In this document: one piece after another, positions 26,181 through 38,299 of the stretch
Layout of the letters: each line of letters begins with the position of its first letter
How positions within the stretch are numbered: the stretch's first letter is position 1
Assembly (NCBI GenBank): GCA_009363875.1
Contig: CM018697.1
Span: 46,951,484-47,015,483 of the forward strand
Direction of reading: 5' to 3'
Length of the DNA: 64,000 nucleotides
Source of the DNA: Mikania micrantha
Taxonomy: Eukaryota > Streptophyta > Magnoliopsida > Asterales > Asteraceae
Position numbers and translations under genes: made by a program
Notes under the pieces: model-generated
Told to the model about the DNA's origin: nothing
What the model saw: only the letters and a program-made list of their open reading frames with translations
Databases searched by the model: none

Positions 26181-26217
26181 GGTTTCGGGACGAAACCTAT
26201 TGTAAGGAGGGGAGACT
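26181..26217 (+). promoter_or_regulatory. Element B pre-PPT hairpin and polypurine tract
   Basis: Perfect hairpin GGTTTCG-GGA-CGAAACC (26181-26197) just after the stop codon, then purine tract AAGGAGGGGAGA (26204-26215) before the LTR at 26218. D and C have the same hairpin with A-T pairs at the outer positions. Confidence 0.85.
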
Positions 26218-28479
26218 TGTAACATCCCAAATTTCTAATACAAGTTACTTGGACTTACGAATGCGTGACGAACAATTAACTTGTAGGAAAAGAGACGAAA
26301 AATAACCAAGGCGAGGATTACAGATCGTGTACTCGAACTAGTAAAATTTCGAGTACTCCAGTTTCGAGTACACTAATTTCGAGTACACTGGATTTCGTGT
26401 ACTCAGGTTTCGAGTACCAGCCTTGCCTATAAATAGTGGTGCCTTGGGAAATGTGCGAACCTTTGGCTGGAAGCTCATCTGCTCTCGAGTACACGAAGTT
26501 TAAGTCCAAGAATTTCAAGAATCAAACTTTGATCGACCAAACGAAGTAGGAAACGCACGGGATTCTACCAGGAGGATCAGCTACCTTCAAGTAAGTGATT
26601 CATGTATAGAAAGCTGGATTTTTATGCAAAAGTCAGGATGATTAAACAAAGGGTGAACTTATGCATAAAGCTCACACCTTTATGCATAAAGCTCGTAACT
26701 TTGAGGTTCCAACACGTTGGTGACAACCAAAGGAACCTAGAACTAGCTCCCCAAAGTCTTAGATGAATTTCTGAGATGTTTAATGACGAAATGATGAGTA
26801 CACGAAGCTATACACTAAGGGTACTCGAAATCATACTTAGAATTTCGTGTACATGAGTATTTCGAGTACATGGGTAATTCGAGTACAGGGCCATTTCGTG
26901 TACATGAGTATTTCGAGTACATGGGTATTTCGAATACAAGGATTTCGTGTACATGAGTGGTTCGTGAACTACAAGTGTTCGAATAATATCCAGGTTCGAG
27001 AACTTGTAGTTAGGAGGAGTAACTAGTAGGTTATGAGGACTTAGAATATATCCTAAGTCTACGAATGGTATGTGATGAGACGATGTAATGATGTAGGTTC
27101 CCAGGTCTTAACTAAGGAGTTCGGTTAAGAAGACAAGGAGCCGTTATCAGGTGAGTTCTAGACGCCCTATTCTATGTTTAATGTTTTGGGCTGGCATACA
27201 TGCTTATGGTTATGTCTATGATGTTATGTGCCTATGATGATAATGAATGAATGACGGTATGCACTGACTATGTATGCATGTTAGGGTACTAATATGACTA
27301 TTGCATGAAAGTATGCTAAGAATGATGAATGCATGTTAGTAAGTTATGATGATAACCTGAATGATATCAGGCTACGATGATAAATATGGATGTTATGTGG
27401 TAATGAAATCCTAGGTATGCTATGATGAAAGTATGGTGTTATGATAATTACATGCTAGCAAAATGTGTTTATGTTGCCATGATGAATGATATGATGACGT
27501 GCTGCTAGCATGACATGTGCATGGTGCTAGGATGTTATGATGATATGATACTAGCATACCCTGTATGTGAAATCCTATGTTATTAGGATAATGATACGAT
27601 GTTATGCGGAATGATGATATGGTGCTAGTGTATCATGTCATGATGAATGATGGTGCTCCCGTAATTGCTACGGGGTAAGTATGAGGTTGCTCCCGTACTC
27701 GTTACGGGTAAGTATGAGGTTGCTCCCGTACTCGTTACGGGGTAAGTATGATGGTTGCTCCCGTACTCGTTACGGGGTAAGTATGAGGTTGCTCCCGTAC
27801 TCGTTACGGGGTAAGTATGATGGTTGCTCCCGTACTCGTTACGGGGTAAGTATGATGGTTGCTCCCGTACTCGTTACGGGGTAAGTATGATGGTTGCTCC
27901 CGTACTCGTTACGGGGTAAGTATGATGGTTGCTCCCGTACTCGTTACGGGGTAAGTATGACGTTGCTCCCATATTCATATGGGGTAAGTATGGTTGCTCC
28001 AGTACTTGCTACTGGGTAAGTATGGGTCTGTAGAACGCTTCGGCGGGACAGATCAACGGTTATGGAGCCTTGTGCCGGCATAAGCCCACTGTTCGAATGG
28101 TAACAGTGGAATGTATGATGATGATGATGTAAGAATGTTATGTGCTAAGGTTATGGTCTATGAGTATGAGATGATGTATATGTTAAGTATGTTTAATGTT
28201 GTTTCATGAAAACCAGAACTCACCAGCGTAAGCTGACTTGATTTAGCATGTATGTCAGGTTGAAGGTATGATAAGAGAAGGCATGGAGCTCGGGCATAGA
28301 GTCATACGATCCGGTGGTTTTGGCAATCCGATGTGATTTTGATACAGACATGTTATTGATTTCTGTTTATCAGACTATGTTTACATTTCCGCTGCATGAT
28401 TATGAAAGTTTTTAGTTTAAGAGCTATGTGTTATGATGAAAACCAACCTCTGTGAGGTGCCCGGTTTCGGGGCCTCACA
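26218..28479 (+). repeat. Element B 3' LTR
   Basis: 2262 bp, uninterrupted, TG...CA ends. The sum of the two 5' LTR parts is 2228 bp. The 34-bp difference equals one 35-bp hairpin unit gained minus a single G lost in unit 2, so no other net length change is needed. Confidence 0.95.
27652..28023 (+). repeat. 35-bp hairpin-unit array, 11 units (B 3' LTR)
   Basis: Same array as in the 5' LTR with eight instead of seven standard units between the variant first unit and the two variant last units. The second unit lacks one G (TACGGG directly followed by TAAG). Confidence 0.9.
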
Positions 28480-29614
28480 ATTAATCTTCAGACACTGATT
28501 GTAATTGTACCCTTCGTTTATGTTGACTGGTAGACTGAGGAATTGATTTTCACTCATGTCATATTACTGGGGCATATTCATTGTGAAGACACGGATTCTT
28601 TTGAGACTACAAATGGGATAGAGGTAAATTGGATGCATTGTGGTCTGATTACGTGAGGTCCACAATGGATCCCATTTAGGATCTATACTTTCAAGATTGT
28701 AAACAATTTCAATAAGTTAACTGTCACTCCTATTATTACAATTGAATTACAGTAAACCCTACAATTGTGAGAACACTAATAAGGATAAGATTAAATTAAT
28801 CTATTTTCCTTAAAACAACAAGGGATTACCATAACTTAGGTCATGGTACTTTATTCCCTTCAAAACACTACTACTCTATACTTATGACAACAGGGGTGAT
28901 GAATACATATGGGTTGAATATCAACTGGGAGGAACACATCTGAGAAAGAAATGGGTATCCATAGTTGTATTTATAAGTGTTGTTGAATTTGATTAGGTGT
29001 GTGGTGGGATGTCGGCTGGGGCTTGTCCCCTACGTATGCCCTATATATAAGCATGCTTGATTTGGATGAAATACTATTTGTAAGTATAACTATGGAGAGG
29101 ACATTGAGTGAGACGGATGAGACATTTATCAATAAGACTTGTGTATGACATTGTGATTGTGAATGACAATAAATCAATTTTTTTCAATTACTAAGCTTAT
29201 GAACTCATCAACCTAGTGTTGACTTTGTTTAAATTCATGTTTTCTCAGGTGACGAACAGGTTTAGTTACCATAATCAGGATGCATTAGCTAGAGGACTTT
29301 TATAGTGGACCTAACTACATTTTGTGTGCATAACGTTTGATGACATATTTTGGTGAATCACTGTGGTAAATCTTGTGCAGATACAAGATAGAAAACTCAA
29401 TGATTCTTTTGGGTAGATTTACTTAGTTAAATTATGAATATGACAACGTAATTTAACATTGTAATTCTATATCAATGTCATATTAGCATTTCTCGTTTAT
29501 ATATCATGCGCCATGTAAACAATCTGGTCCTTTTGATTATCACAACGATATCGTGCCCCAAGAACCTTCCGCCTAACGGGAAAGTTGATCTAGCCCGCCG
29601 GCTCGGGGTGTGAA
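28480..29614 (+). repeat. Element A 3' LTR, second part
   Basis: Continues A's LTR after B; the first bases are the right ATTAA target duplication. Contains a CCCTATATATAAGC module near 29036-29052, GAACTCATCAACC near 29200 and acceptor-like TTTTCTCAG|GTG ending at 29248. It ends GCCGGCTCGGGGTGTGA near 29614, the same ending that H shows in reverse at 34150. The final CA appears mutated to AA. Confidence 0.75.
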
Positions 29615-30330
29615 AGTCGTGTTCGTACGGGTGACGATTCGTACGAATACGCGCGAAAGATATACGTTTTGACGAAATAATTGAAATAAACGATTTCGAA
29701 AATAGATTAATAATAACATTTCATGTAAAATATTTATTAGGAATTACAACTTAAAAAGATAAAAAAAATTATTTCTTTAAAAACGTAATATTTACGTATG
29801 TTCGTAAAATAACGCGTAAATGCGAAACCAAATAAACCCGAACACACGTATTTTTACCCGGAGTATATAATGCATAAATTCCCTCATTTATGTCACAACC
29901 ACCAGCTTTTACCCTCTCTAAAATTTTTGTCACTCTCTCTCTCTCTCTCTCTCTCTATTCTCTCTCTAGAAACCCTTGCAAGGTCTCTCTCATTTCTTCA
30001 CCAAATCAAGAGTTCTTGGTGTCTATGGAAATCTCTCAGCGTCTACATTGGGAACGTACAAAGTATCCATCTCCAAATGAGCTCAAAAGATTCAGAAATT
30101 TGATTGAAGGTTCGGAATTCTAGGGTTTTGTAAACCCAGAACTATTTGAACATAAAACTGGTTATAGGACCACCAAAACCATGTAAACCGAGCTACTTTC
30201 GAACCTGGTGCACTTGGATAAAGTCACAATGATGTTTGGATGACAAGAGAAGGTTGTATTCGGGCTGAAACAGTAGTATCGATGGAGGAAGCTTGTATCG
30301 ATGGATAAGTTCATAACAAATTCTTTATGT
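29615..30330 (+). repeat. Fragment J: partial A-like LTR (U3 and start of transcript)
   Basis: Begins in mid-LTR with GGGTGACGATTCGTACG and ACGCGCGAAAG, continues with a TTTATTAGGAATTA block shared with A, then CCCGAACAC, TATA box TATATAA (29864-29870), a CT microsatellite (29934-29957) and a leader-like stretch. A seems to have inserted into this LTR, whose left part would lie outside the window. TATCGATGG words occur at 30275-30303. Right boundary uncertain. Short frames here (29870-30123) are not convincing genes. Confidence 0.6.
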
Positions 30331-30930
30331 TTGAATTAAGATTGCAGGTCAAATAAGATTGCAGGTCAAATAATTTCATAAAAAATTCTCCTACAAGTTT
30401 GGTATGGGAACGTTGATGAATTTTGATCGTGGAGTAAATGCAGAAGAGGATCATTTCTTTGAAGACGTCTTGGCCATATCCAAGATAATGGCGAAATAAT
30501 AGAAACGACTATGATGACCGTTGTTGTAATTTTGTATTATATATAGAGGCATTGATCGTTGATAGGAACACACAACACTCTACAATATTCTGTCATCATT
30601 TGTCAATAACTTCTACAGATAGAATCGATCATTTTGATCTCTTTGTTTGTATTCAAGTTTCATAATTCGAAATAAACAAGGCAGAGTAACAATTGTCACA
30701 ACCTGGAGGTTTTTTGCTGGCAATCTTAAAGGATTAAGGGCTTTACCTTGGATAAATATCTTGTGTTGAGTCGTTTACTTTCTTTCATATTTATAATATC
30801 CCTAGGGATCCATGGGGATAATTTTTACGAAACTTACATATAAACTATTTTTCTAATTTACAAGCATAATACCCCACTTTACTAATTCGGTTTTGCTAAA
30901 AATTAAACTTGTCAATTTTTACCCAAAACA
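30331..30930 (+). repeat. Element G: end of an LTR of another family
   Basis: Contains a short direct duplication (AGATTGCAGGTCAAATA twice, about 30340-30372), a TATA-like TATTATATATAGAGG near 30535-30548 and a 3' end ACCCAAAACA placed directly before a primer-binding-site-like sequence. The left edge is not defined. Assignment as an LTR rests on the TATA box and the site that follows. Confidence 0.45.
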
Positions 30931-30931
30931 A

Positions 30932-30950
30932 TTTGCCGCCTACCCTGGGG
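30932..30950 (+). promoter_or_regulatory. Tat-like primer-binding site of G
   Basis: TTTGCCGCCTACCCTGGGG resembles the TTTGGCGCC...GGGG primer-binding site typical of Tat-lineage gypsy elements, with about three mismatches. Recognised from memory of the family, not by search. Confidence 0.45.
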
Positions 30951-31016
30951 AAATATTGTACTTTTCATAACAAAAACCTTGTTTAAAAGCGTTCTTTTCA
31001 TAATCTCAGTCAAAAA

Positions 31017-31180
31017 ATGGCTTCACAACCGAGATCAACTTCTGCCCCGCCTATAGTTACTGCTGCTGCTTCTAACGTGTCTTCGTAGATTCCTGTATTC
31101 TCCTAAAAGAAGCCTGAAAGCTCTAGAAAAAGGCGACATTCGTGGTCGAGAGTGTTCAATCAACAAGGATGACTACTTCT
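31017..31180 (+). pseudogene. Element G: gag N-terminal fragment
   Basis: An ATG 67 bases after the primer-binding site opens a frame rich in Ser, Ala, Pro and Thr (MASQPRSTSAPPIVTAAAS), then basic residues. It meets a TAG at 31086-31088 and another stop shortly after, and is cut off at 31180 by the LTR of F. A Tat-type gag start is the best guess; nothing downstream remains in this window. Confidence 0.4.
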
Positions 31181-31656
31181 TGTAGGTCCATGTCTAGGAT
31201 CTGAATTATCTGGTGTATACATATATGTATGTGCGGATTCCATAAAATAATGTTTGAGTAAGAATAATAATAAGCAGAAATAGACAAATCTAAGATAGAA
31301 AGTCAATCTCTTGTATTATTCCTTGGAATGAAATTTGTACAAGCGGAGAGAAACACAAACTGAATAATCTGAGTTATGAACATGTTCAATCCAACTTTTA
31401 TCGAAACTAAGCTATTTATAGACATGGCCAATGATACTGTTAGTATCGATGGTCACCTATTGTCGATACTAGTAGTATCGATGGTCCCATACTTAGCAAA
31501 TTTTACAACTAACAAAATTAAACAAAACACAAATCAAAACAAAACAAATTAAACTAACACAATTAGAATTCAATAACATAAGGTCTTCACTTCGACTCTG
31601 CAACAGCTTCAGTCTTTAGTTCAACATCTGAGGCTGATGCTATCAGGGTACTAACA
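31181..31656 (-). repeat. Element F 3' LTR (copia, minus strand)
   Basis: 476 bp. Read on the minus strand it starts TGTTAGTACCCTGATAGC, carries the TATA box CTATAAATAG (plus 31412-31421) preceded by ATCGATAC words, and ends GGACCTACA. A polypurine tract follows on the plus-strand right side. The flank CTTCT (31176-31180) would be the target duplication; the other end lies outside the window. Confidence 0.75.
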
Positions 31657-31670
31657 GACTCCCCTTAGCA
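31657..31670 (-). promoter_or_regulatory. Element F polypurine tract
   Basis: Minus-strand CTAAGGGGAGTC lies directly before the F LTR, as expected for the plus-strand primer of a copia element. Confidence 0.7.
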
Positions 31671-32765
31671 ATAGCTCAGTCTTGGTCTTTGTTTTTTCCA
31701 CTGAGAAGGTAGATGACTACTAGCACAAATCTTGTGCTTGATACAAATATCTATCACTTTCTTAAACAACATTGCTTCGTCTCTTTGATCCTAAGGATAT
31801 TGTATCTATTTTATTTGTAATTTCTTCTGGTCATCTTCTGAAAGATTAATCAAATGGATAGAATCAAAAATTTGGCATAACTCTATTTTATTTGCATCCT
31901 GACATACGACTTCATAAGTGAAATTTTCTTCAATGTCTGAGGTTTTAATAGTTCAAACATCTTAGTACGAACCTCGTTTCTTATAATTCTTTCTATAAAA
32001 CTTGCCATGTAATCATTGGCCTGATTTATTAGACGAATCTCTGATAAAACCCAGAGTTCACACAAAGGAAATTGGTGAAAACTCTTTATTGACTTTTTTC
32101 AAAACTGAACACCATCCAGTCTTTTTTATTATAAAAAGATTGCTTTCAGTTTAAAATTTCCATGCCACAATCTTTACACCACATTCAACTTTATTCTTAT
32201 ATTGTTTCTTCAGAATTGGACATTTAGGAGCAGAAGCAAGAGCATCTTTAGCCATTTGAATCACTACAACAGTTTTCAGAGCTTTAGATTCTTCTTGAAT
32301 ACTTGGCTCTACAACACTCTATTCTTTTAGCTCTTCTTCAAAACATTTTGAAATACAATCAACAATAGTCTTTTCAGTCTTTTCCTTGATCATCATTTCT
32401 TACAAATCAAGATCCATAAACAAGTGTCTAACTTCCTTAATAGGAAACCATTCTCCTTCCTCAAACTCTTTATCAAGCACTTCATTAATATCATCAAAGA
32501 CTGGTGCAACTTGATACTCTTTGCATTCAATCTTGGATCAACATCCAACAGATATTCTCGATCATCTTGATCATTATAACCAAGATCATCGCCATCTATA
32601 TCCACCAAAGCATCTATCATTAAGGAATCTTGATTTTGCTCTTGACGAACAATCATTTCAGCAACAAAATCTTCTTCCTGAAACTTTCCTTTACCTTTAT
32701 GTCCCACCCCCATCTCTCACTTTACCTGATTTAGTCACTGAATGACGCATGAAGTCAGCAACTAT
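31671..32765 (-). pseudogene. Element F: distal part of extra reading frame after pol
   Basis: Minus-strand coding-like sequence between the F LTR and solo LTR I. The clearest stretch (32713-32393) is acidic, with VDIDGDDLGYNDQDDREY, and upstream the frame reads ADFMRHSVTKSGK before a shift. There are several stops and shifts, so it is broken. Position (between pol and 3' LTR in a copia element) and acidic, charged composition fit the extra frame that Sireviruses carry there. It resembles the corresponding frame of E only in general character. Function unknown. No signal peptide or membrane segment is visible. Confidence 0.5.
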
Positions 32766-34451
32766 TGTAACGTGTCACGGAAGCTTGACTGTGAGGTCTC
32801 AGAGATGGGTGTGACTGATTGTTACCTTGGTATCATATATCCATGGCAAACCATACACACTATATGTTACATCATAATTAAAATATTACACATTAAGTGT
32901 CAACATTCTTAAATTACATTAACCAGTTAAGAGTTACTAAGCGTGTCTTGTGATCGTGCATCCTCACTCTGGCACTTGTTACCTCCTTCCTGAAAAAGGT
33001 TTTGTAATATAAAAGATCAGCAAGAATGATGGTGAGTTCATAGATATGATAACATGATATGATATGCTATGACATGTTGACTATGCAGGCATACACAACT
33101 TTATGAATATGGTTCACCAATAAAACCCATAACCAAAGCCTATGTGACTGTAATGTAATTAGCGGTAACAACCAAAGGTAAGACCTTACTCTCACTGTTA
33201 ATGCCTATCATTGCAATAAGCTGTTATTTGTAATGTAATAAATGGTAACAGGCATTCACACCAGGGTAGACGCTATCTACCCATGAATGGGGTTGTCAGC
33301 CCAATAGTACTATCATCGTTATCATTAGGCTCCTCCATGAGTTTATTGGTTATAGTTGTTATGTGAGGACTTTTCCGACAGCATGGTACAATTTTCTTGT
33401 AATCATCAAACAAGAGTTGAAATGCACAAGCAACATATAATCATGTCATTGTAATTGAATCAGGTAATCATAATGTAATTGTAATGCAAATCCAGAGTTT
33501 TAGAAATCCGAAGATTTGAACAGGGGTAATGAAATCATATAAGTATGCCACTGGAAGTGAAATACGTAATATATTGATGTTATGACAAAAGCTCCGAGTT
33601 TTAAAAAACAAAACATTAAAAAGGGGAAATATGAAACCCACCGATATTGTTGCAATGTTACACACAGCTTCAATTGAATTCTGCGTATCATTAAGGTTCT
33701 ATAAGTTCTTTGTATCCAATTTGGATAACTAGAACATTCCTTGATATTAAATGTCATGGATAGTGAATTCGATTCATTAAACTGATTCTGAATCACGTAT
33801 TTATTCAGAATCAATGTAATAAGGTTATCAGCTAATTTATAATGTTTAAATCACTGATTCTGTTTAGTAATTGAGTTCTTATACTCATTTGATTGTAAAT
33901 TAATTGTAATTGCATTCCGTTGTTAAAATCGGAATCTTAATCAATTTTCAGAACAAAAATTGAGTTTCCGGATTACGAAATTGATTGCAAAACGGTCCGT
34001 GAAATTGAGTCCGGAACGCGAAATCGATTCAAAATATGTCCTTTTTATCGAAAATGGATCGTCGGGTTGCGAACCGTAGCGCGAAATGCAGTTCCGAACG
34101 CAAAGCATACAAAACTAGGGTTTCTGCTTGAATATTCCACCGGCGGCAGTGTCACACCCCGAGCCGGCGGGCCGGATCGTGTGTCCCGTCGAGCGGAAAG
34201 GTCCCGGGGTGCGATATCGGGAATGATAATCATGATGATCAGATTGTTTACCATGCACATGATAATTTACATCAGTTTTGTTCATAATTTAACAATGTAA
34301 ATCTACTACCAACATCATAATTCTTCTATGTTGTATCTGCACAAGATATACAAAATAATCTATATAATGATGTTTCAAAAATATGCTAGTTCAAAACACT
34401 AGGTCCTCTATCTGGCATCCTAGTACAAAAGCATAAACTTCTAACTCAGAC

Positions 34452-35898
34452 CTGTCCATCACGTGAGAAGTCATGCAAAAAGATCAAGTCAACACACGGT
34501 TGGTGAGTTCATATAGTTTTATTTTAAAAATGAATTTGAATAAACCTGTTTGAATGACACCCTTAACCTCACCATTAACCACCTATACCATCCAGTTCAG
34601 TATGCTTATATATAGGGTATATGTAGGGTCAAGCTTACCGATAGCCCAGCCACCGTCCCACCACATACCAAACCACATGATATATTGTTCTTTGTGATAA
34701 TTAAGCGTTTCATCCCATACCTTGGATTCACAACGTTTGAATACCTTGGAATTATGTTACCCTTGATCACTTGAAATGACAACCTTAACCTCATCGACAA
34801 CCACCTATGTTATCCAATCAATTATGCTTATATATAGGGCATATATATGGTCGAACTTACCGCCCGCCCAGCCACCGTCCCACCACATACCGGACTGCTT
34901 AACATATTGTTGTTAATGATAATTAAGCGTTTCATTTCATACCATCGTCATATTAAATTTTGAGTTCCACAAATTGAAATACTCTTGATTTCTTGAGTTC
35001 ATCACGTATTCATGATCAACCATAACATTTGTAGAAACATGATCTTAAATGCTTAATTAAATGAATAATTAGTCATTTAAATACAACTAAGACATGATGA
35101 TTGGGCCTTATTTGGCTCAGTCAATTAGTCTTAGTTGTTGGTGGTGTCCAGCTTGTATCGTCTCACACATGTCCCATATTAGGCTTGATTCAAATGAGTC
35201 TACCCGTATATGTCGGGACTTTCATGATGTGCCCATATCAGCTTGACCATCAGGTCTACTGTACATGTCGGGACTTTAGGATATCCTTTGATTTTGATCG
35301 CCTTTGTTCTCTTGAATTCGTTTCCTCGTTTGATTTATGCCCATATAGCTTGATATAAAAGTCTACTATTTATGCCGGGACTTTCCGTGTGTTAACATGT
35401 GGTCTCGATCTACATACAACTGACATCCACCTTGAATTGTTCGTTATTTATTCCGTTAGTTCTTTGATTCACACACGGATATGATTTCCTTGATTTTGAT
35501 CCTTAGACTTCCATGGCTACAATCACTGAGTTAGATTCTTTGAATTTGATCCTTAGTTTACTTGAACAAGCACTGAATTTAGATTCCTTGGATTTGATCT
35601 TTAGTTTTAGTTTTCTTGATCACACAATGAATTTAGATTCTTTGAATTAGAGCTTTGATAGAATAATTGTTTGTTTAGAATTACTGCCTTACTCATTCAT
35701 AAAGAGTAATTAATTAATTCGTTAAATACATCTGTATATAGTTTACCTAGACATAAGTTTAGGATACATTTATGTATATAAAACATACAAGAAGTAAAAG
35801 CATTTGCGTAAAAAAATATTTTAAGAAAATAATTTACGCATGCTTCTCAGCCCCGTGTTTATAAAACAAAAATGTTTAGAAAAGGGCAATGAACTCAC
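34452..35898 (-). other. Intron-like module in H
   Basis: Minus-strand donor CACAG|GTGAGTTCATTG (plus 35889-35903), then its partial reverse complement GAACTCACCAACC (plus near 34497-34510) and acceptor TGGACAG|GTC (plus 34450-34458). Two CCCTATATATAAGC-type modules lie between them (near 34605-34670 and 34825-34890). Confidence 0.45.
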
Positions 35899-36944
35899 CT
35901 GTGTTTCTAAGAATTGAATCACAACAGATAATGCGCGGTCGTTAATTGTAGCTTAAGTATCTTCAGTACCTGAGTTGTTTTAAAAGAATTCGAGTACTAT
36001 AAGTATTTATAATAAACGTATCTAGGGTTTTGGTCTCGGTGTGCAACTATGTGTCCTATGTTACTAGTGTGTAGCTATGATTTTCTCCAACTATTCTAAG
36101 TGTACTACCCGTTCATAACCCTTATCCCGTAAATAAACACTATTAAACCTTAGTTATGTAAGGTTTATGTTAATTACATTCATAACTCCTTTTAAGGAAA
36201 ACATCATTTATAAAACTCATTTTAGTTAAATCTTTAAGTTTGAAATTATTTAATTTATTTTAAAGAATTTTATAAATAAGAATCTTATAAATCATTTTCT
36301 TTATTAAAAACATAAATCATTTTAAGAAAATATAAGTTAACATGATTAGACTTAGGTAATCCCATTCGATTAACTCTAAGTCCGTTGCTAGATCTTTGTT
36401 TCCCATGGTTCTTTGATCACTCATATGTACAACGTAGCCTAGGAAGTTCAATTGAACTATCTAGCTTCGTTGTATGTTCGTATAGAATTTACTAAGTATC
36501 AAGTGCTAATAGTAAAATCAACACCTTCCCTAAATTGATTTCTCGATTCTTGATTACTCCTCAACTTTTAGATCTTTAAGCTCATGAATAATGATGGTTT
36601 TACTCTTTGTAACCAATGGTTTGACTTAACAAATTTAAACTCTTTGTTTTGTTGAAACCCATTTTTATATGTCAAAATGGTTTAGGAAGAGCTTTAATAT
36701 TGAAAACCCTATTCACGGCCTTGTATAGTGAAACCCACATGTTTCAAACCTTATTGATAATTTAGTCCAAATTATATTCATTATTCCAAGTTTACATATC
36801 ATTGTAAATTAGAATACCTTAGTGTTAAACCCTAATAGATTTTCCCCCATGCATGCATACCACGTACAAGGCCCATGCATGCAATCATATAGTCCAAACC
36901 CATGCACGAGATCATATACACAAATCCATGTAATCAGCCGATTA

Positions 36945-37262
36945 GGGGATTAGCTTGTGTGAATGAAGGGTTGGCCGAAGAAGGTGGCCATGCAATGTGG
37001 TGGTTCGACATAACCAGCATTTTCACACGAATGAAAGATAGCTCGGCCGACTAATGTGGCATGCGAAAGGCTAAGGCCGAAAGGGGTTGGTTCATGCGAA
37101 TGGAATTTGGGCTGAAACTCAAAAGAGGACTGCCATGCGACTGGAACACCTGACCAAATGAGAAGGCTAGTGTGAATGGACCATTTGGCCATGGGGTTCA
37201 GGCCACTCGCCCCTTTGGCCATTCGGCCTGCAACCATTCGGCTGGCCGAACCCCATCAGGTG
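36945..37262 (-). repeat. GGCCGAA/CGAATG word array in H
   Basis: Irregular array of GGCCGAA, CATTCGG, CGAATGGA and related words over about 320 bases, in the leader-proximal part of the LTR, comparable in place to the arrays of A, B and D. Confidence 0.7.
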
Positions 37263-38299
37263 CAGCCACCTATGGTATGGTTTTAGGACCAAATCTTGAT
37301 ACCTCACATGTTTCTACTTCATTCTAAGTGTTTTTGGTGTAGTTACCGTAAGGTTTAGAAGGCTAGAACCAGTTTTTAAAAGGTTCGAACAAGGGGGTTT
37401 AGAAAACCCTAAAAACCGAGAGGTTTAAGTCGATTCTACCTGGATTTTGATGGTTCTTGGCTCAGATCGTTTGTAATTTCAAGATCTACGTGTTGATGTG
37501 GTCGTTTTGACACTAAAATGGCTCGATTTGGTGAAGAAGCACGGGTTCTAGGGTTTGTGGTTCTTAGAGAGAGAAAGTAGAGAGAGGGTGACGAATTTGT
37601 GGTGTTCGAGCTGGTAGGTGGTGGTGGTAATGGCATTAAATGCCTCATTAAAGACTTTCAAAATACCCGATATGTTCGGTTTCGTGTAGAGGAATTGGTT
37701 TTCGCCCGTTTTCGTAACGAACATTACGGTTTTAAAAGTAGTGTTTATTAAATTAAATTAGGTGGTAATTCCTAGTAAATTAACTAAATATCTCCCGTTT
37801 ATTTTAAATTTCTGAAAATATTAAATTTTCAGTTTAAATCGAATCGTATAGTCGTCGCGCGTATTCGTTTGAATCATCACCCGTACAAATACGACGATAA
37901 CTACACTTTTTGATATGATCTTCTAATTATTGGATATCATTTCGAATGTTAAACTTTCAGATATATTCGTACAGATCATCACCTATACGAATAATCCGTC
38001 GATTTAGTATTCACGTAACGAAATTCGTTGTTGTTTTGTTTTGTACAATCTCACATACGTTTATACATAATAAAATCCTAGCTAACAATCACGTGATGGT
38101 TATGTGTCGTCAGATAAATGTCCGACTGTTGAACCATAGCTCTGAGTTATGTTTCTGCAATGACTATGAAATTGTTCTATGATAAACATGAAATGATAAT
38201 GATATACATGTAATACACATAGTTTGCACCTGAGTCACTGTGCAAGTTACTTTGTAGATCACTGTTCCGGTTATGTTTCCGGCATTGATGTTACAGGCG

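Larger units (their letters stand above)
5577..28479 (+). mobile_element. Element B: Tekay/Del-like Ty3/gypsy LTR retrotransposon (split by C)
   Basis: Complete insertion flanked by the 5-bp target duplication ATTAA (5572-5576 and 28480-28484). Both LTRs start TGTAACATCCC and end CCTCACA. Primer-binding site, gag-pol and polypurine tract are all present in order. Removing C, the element is about 9.4 kb. The two LTRs differ by only about six substitutions that I could see, one 35-bp repeat unit and a single base, so the insertion is recent. The C-terminal chromodomain-like tail and pol sequence fit the Tekay (Del) chromovirus lineage. It sits inside A's 3' LTR. Confidence 0.95.
34150..38295 (-). 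mobile_element. Element H: solo LTR of the A family
   Basis: 4146 bp on the minus strand, starting TGTAACATCAATGCCGG and ending GCTCGGGGTGTGACA, the same ending as A's LTR. Flanks GGCAG (34145-34149) and GGCGG (38296-38300) match at four of five bases and look like a mutated target duplication. It shares with A the U3 motifs GGGTGATGATTC and ACTAGGAATTACC. No internal sequence is present, which is the expected product of recombination between two LTRs. Confidence 0.8.

Noticed and set aside
27681..27884. Repetitive open frame of 67 codons
   Set aside because: A by-product of the 35-bp hairpin array; it exists only because one G is missing in one unit.
29870..30123. Two overlapping 77-codon frames
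   Set aside because: Lie in an LTR leader across a CT microsatellite; no domain.
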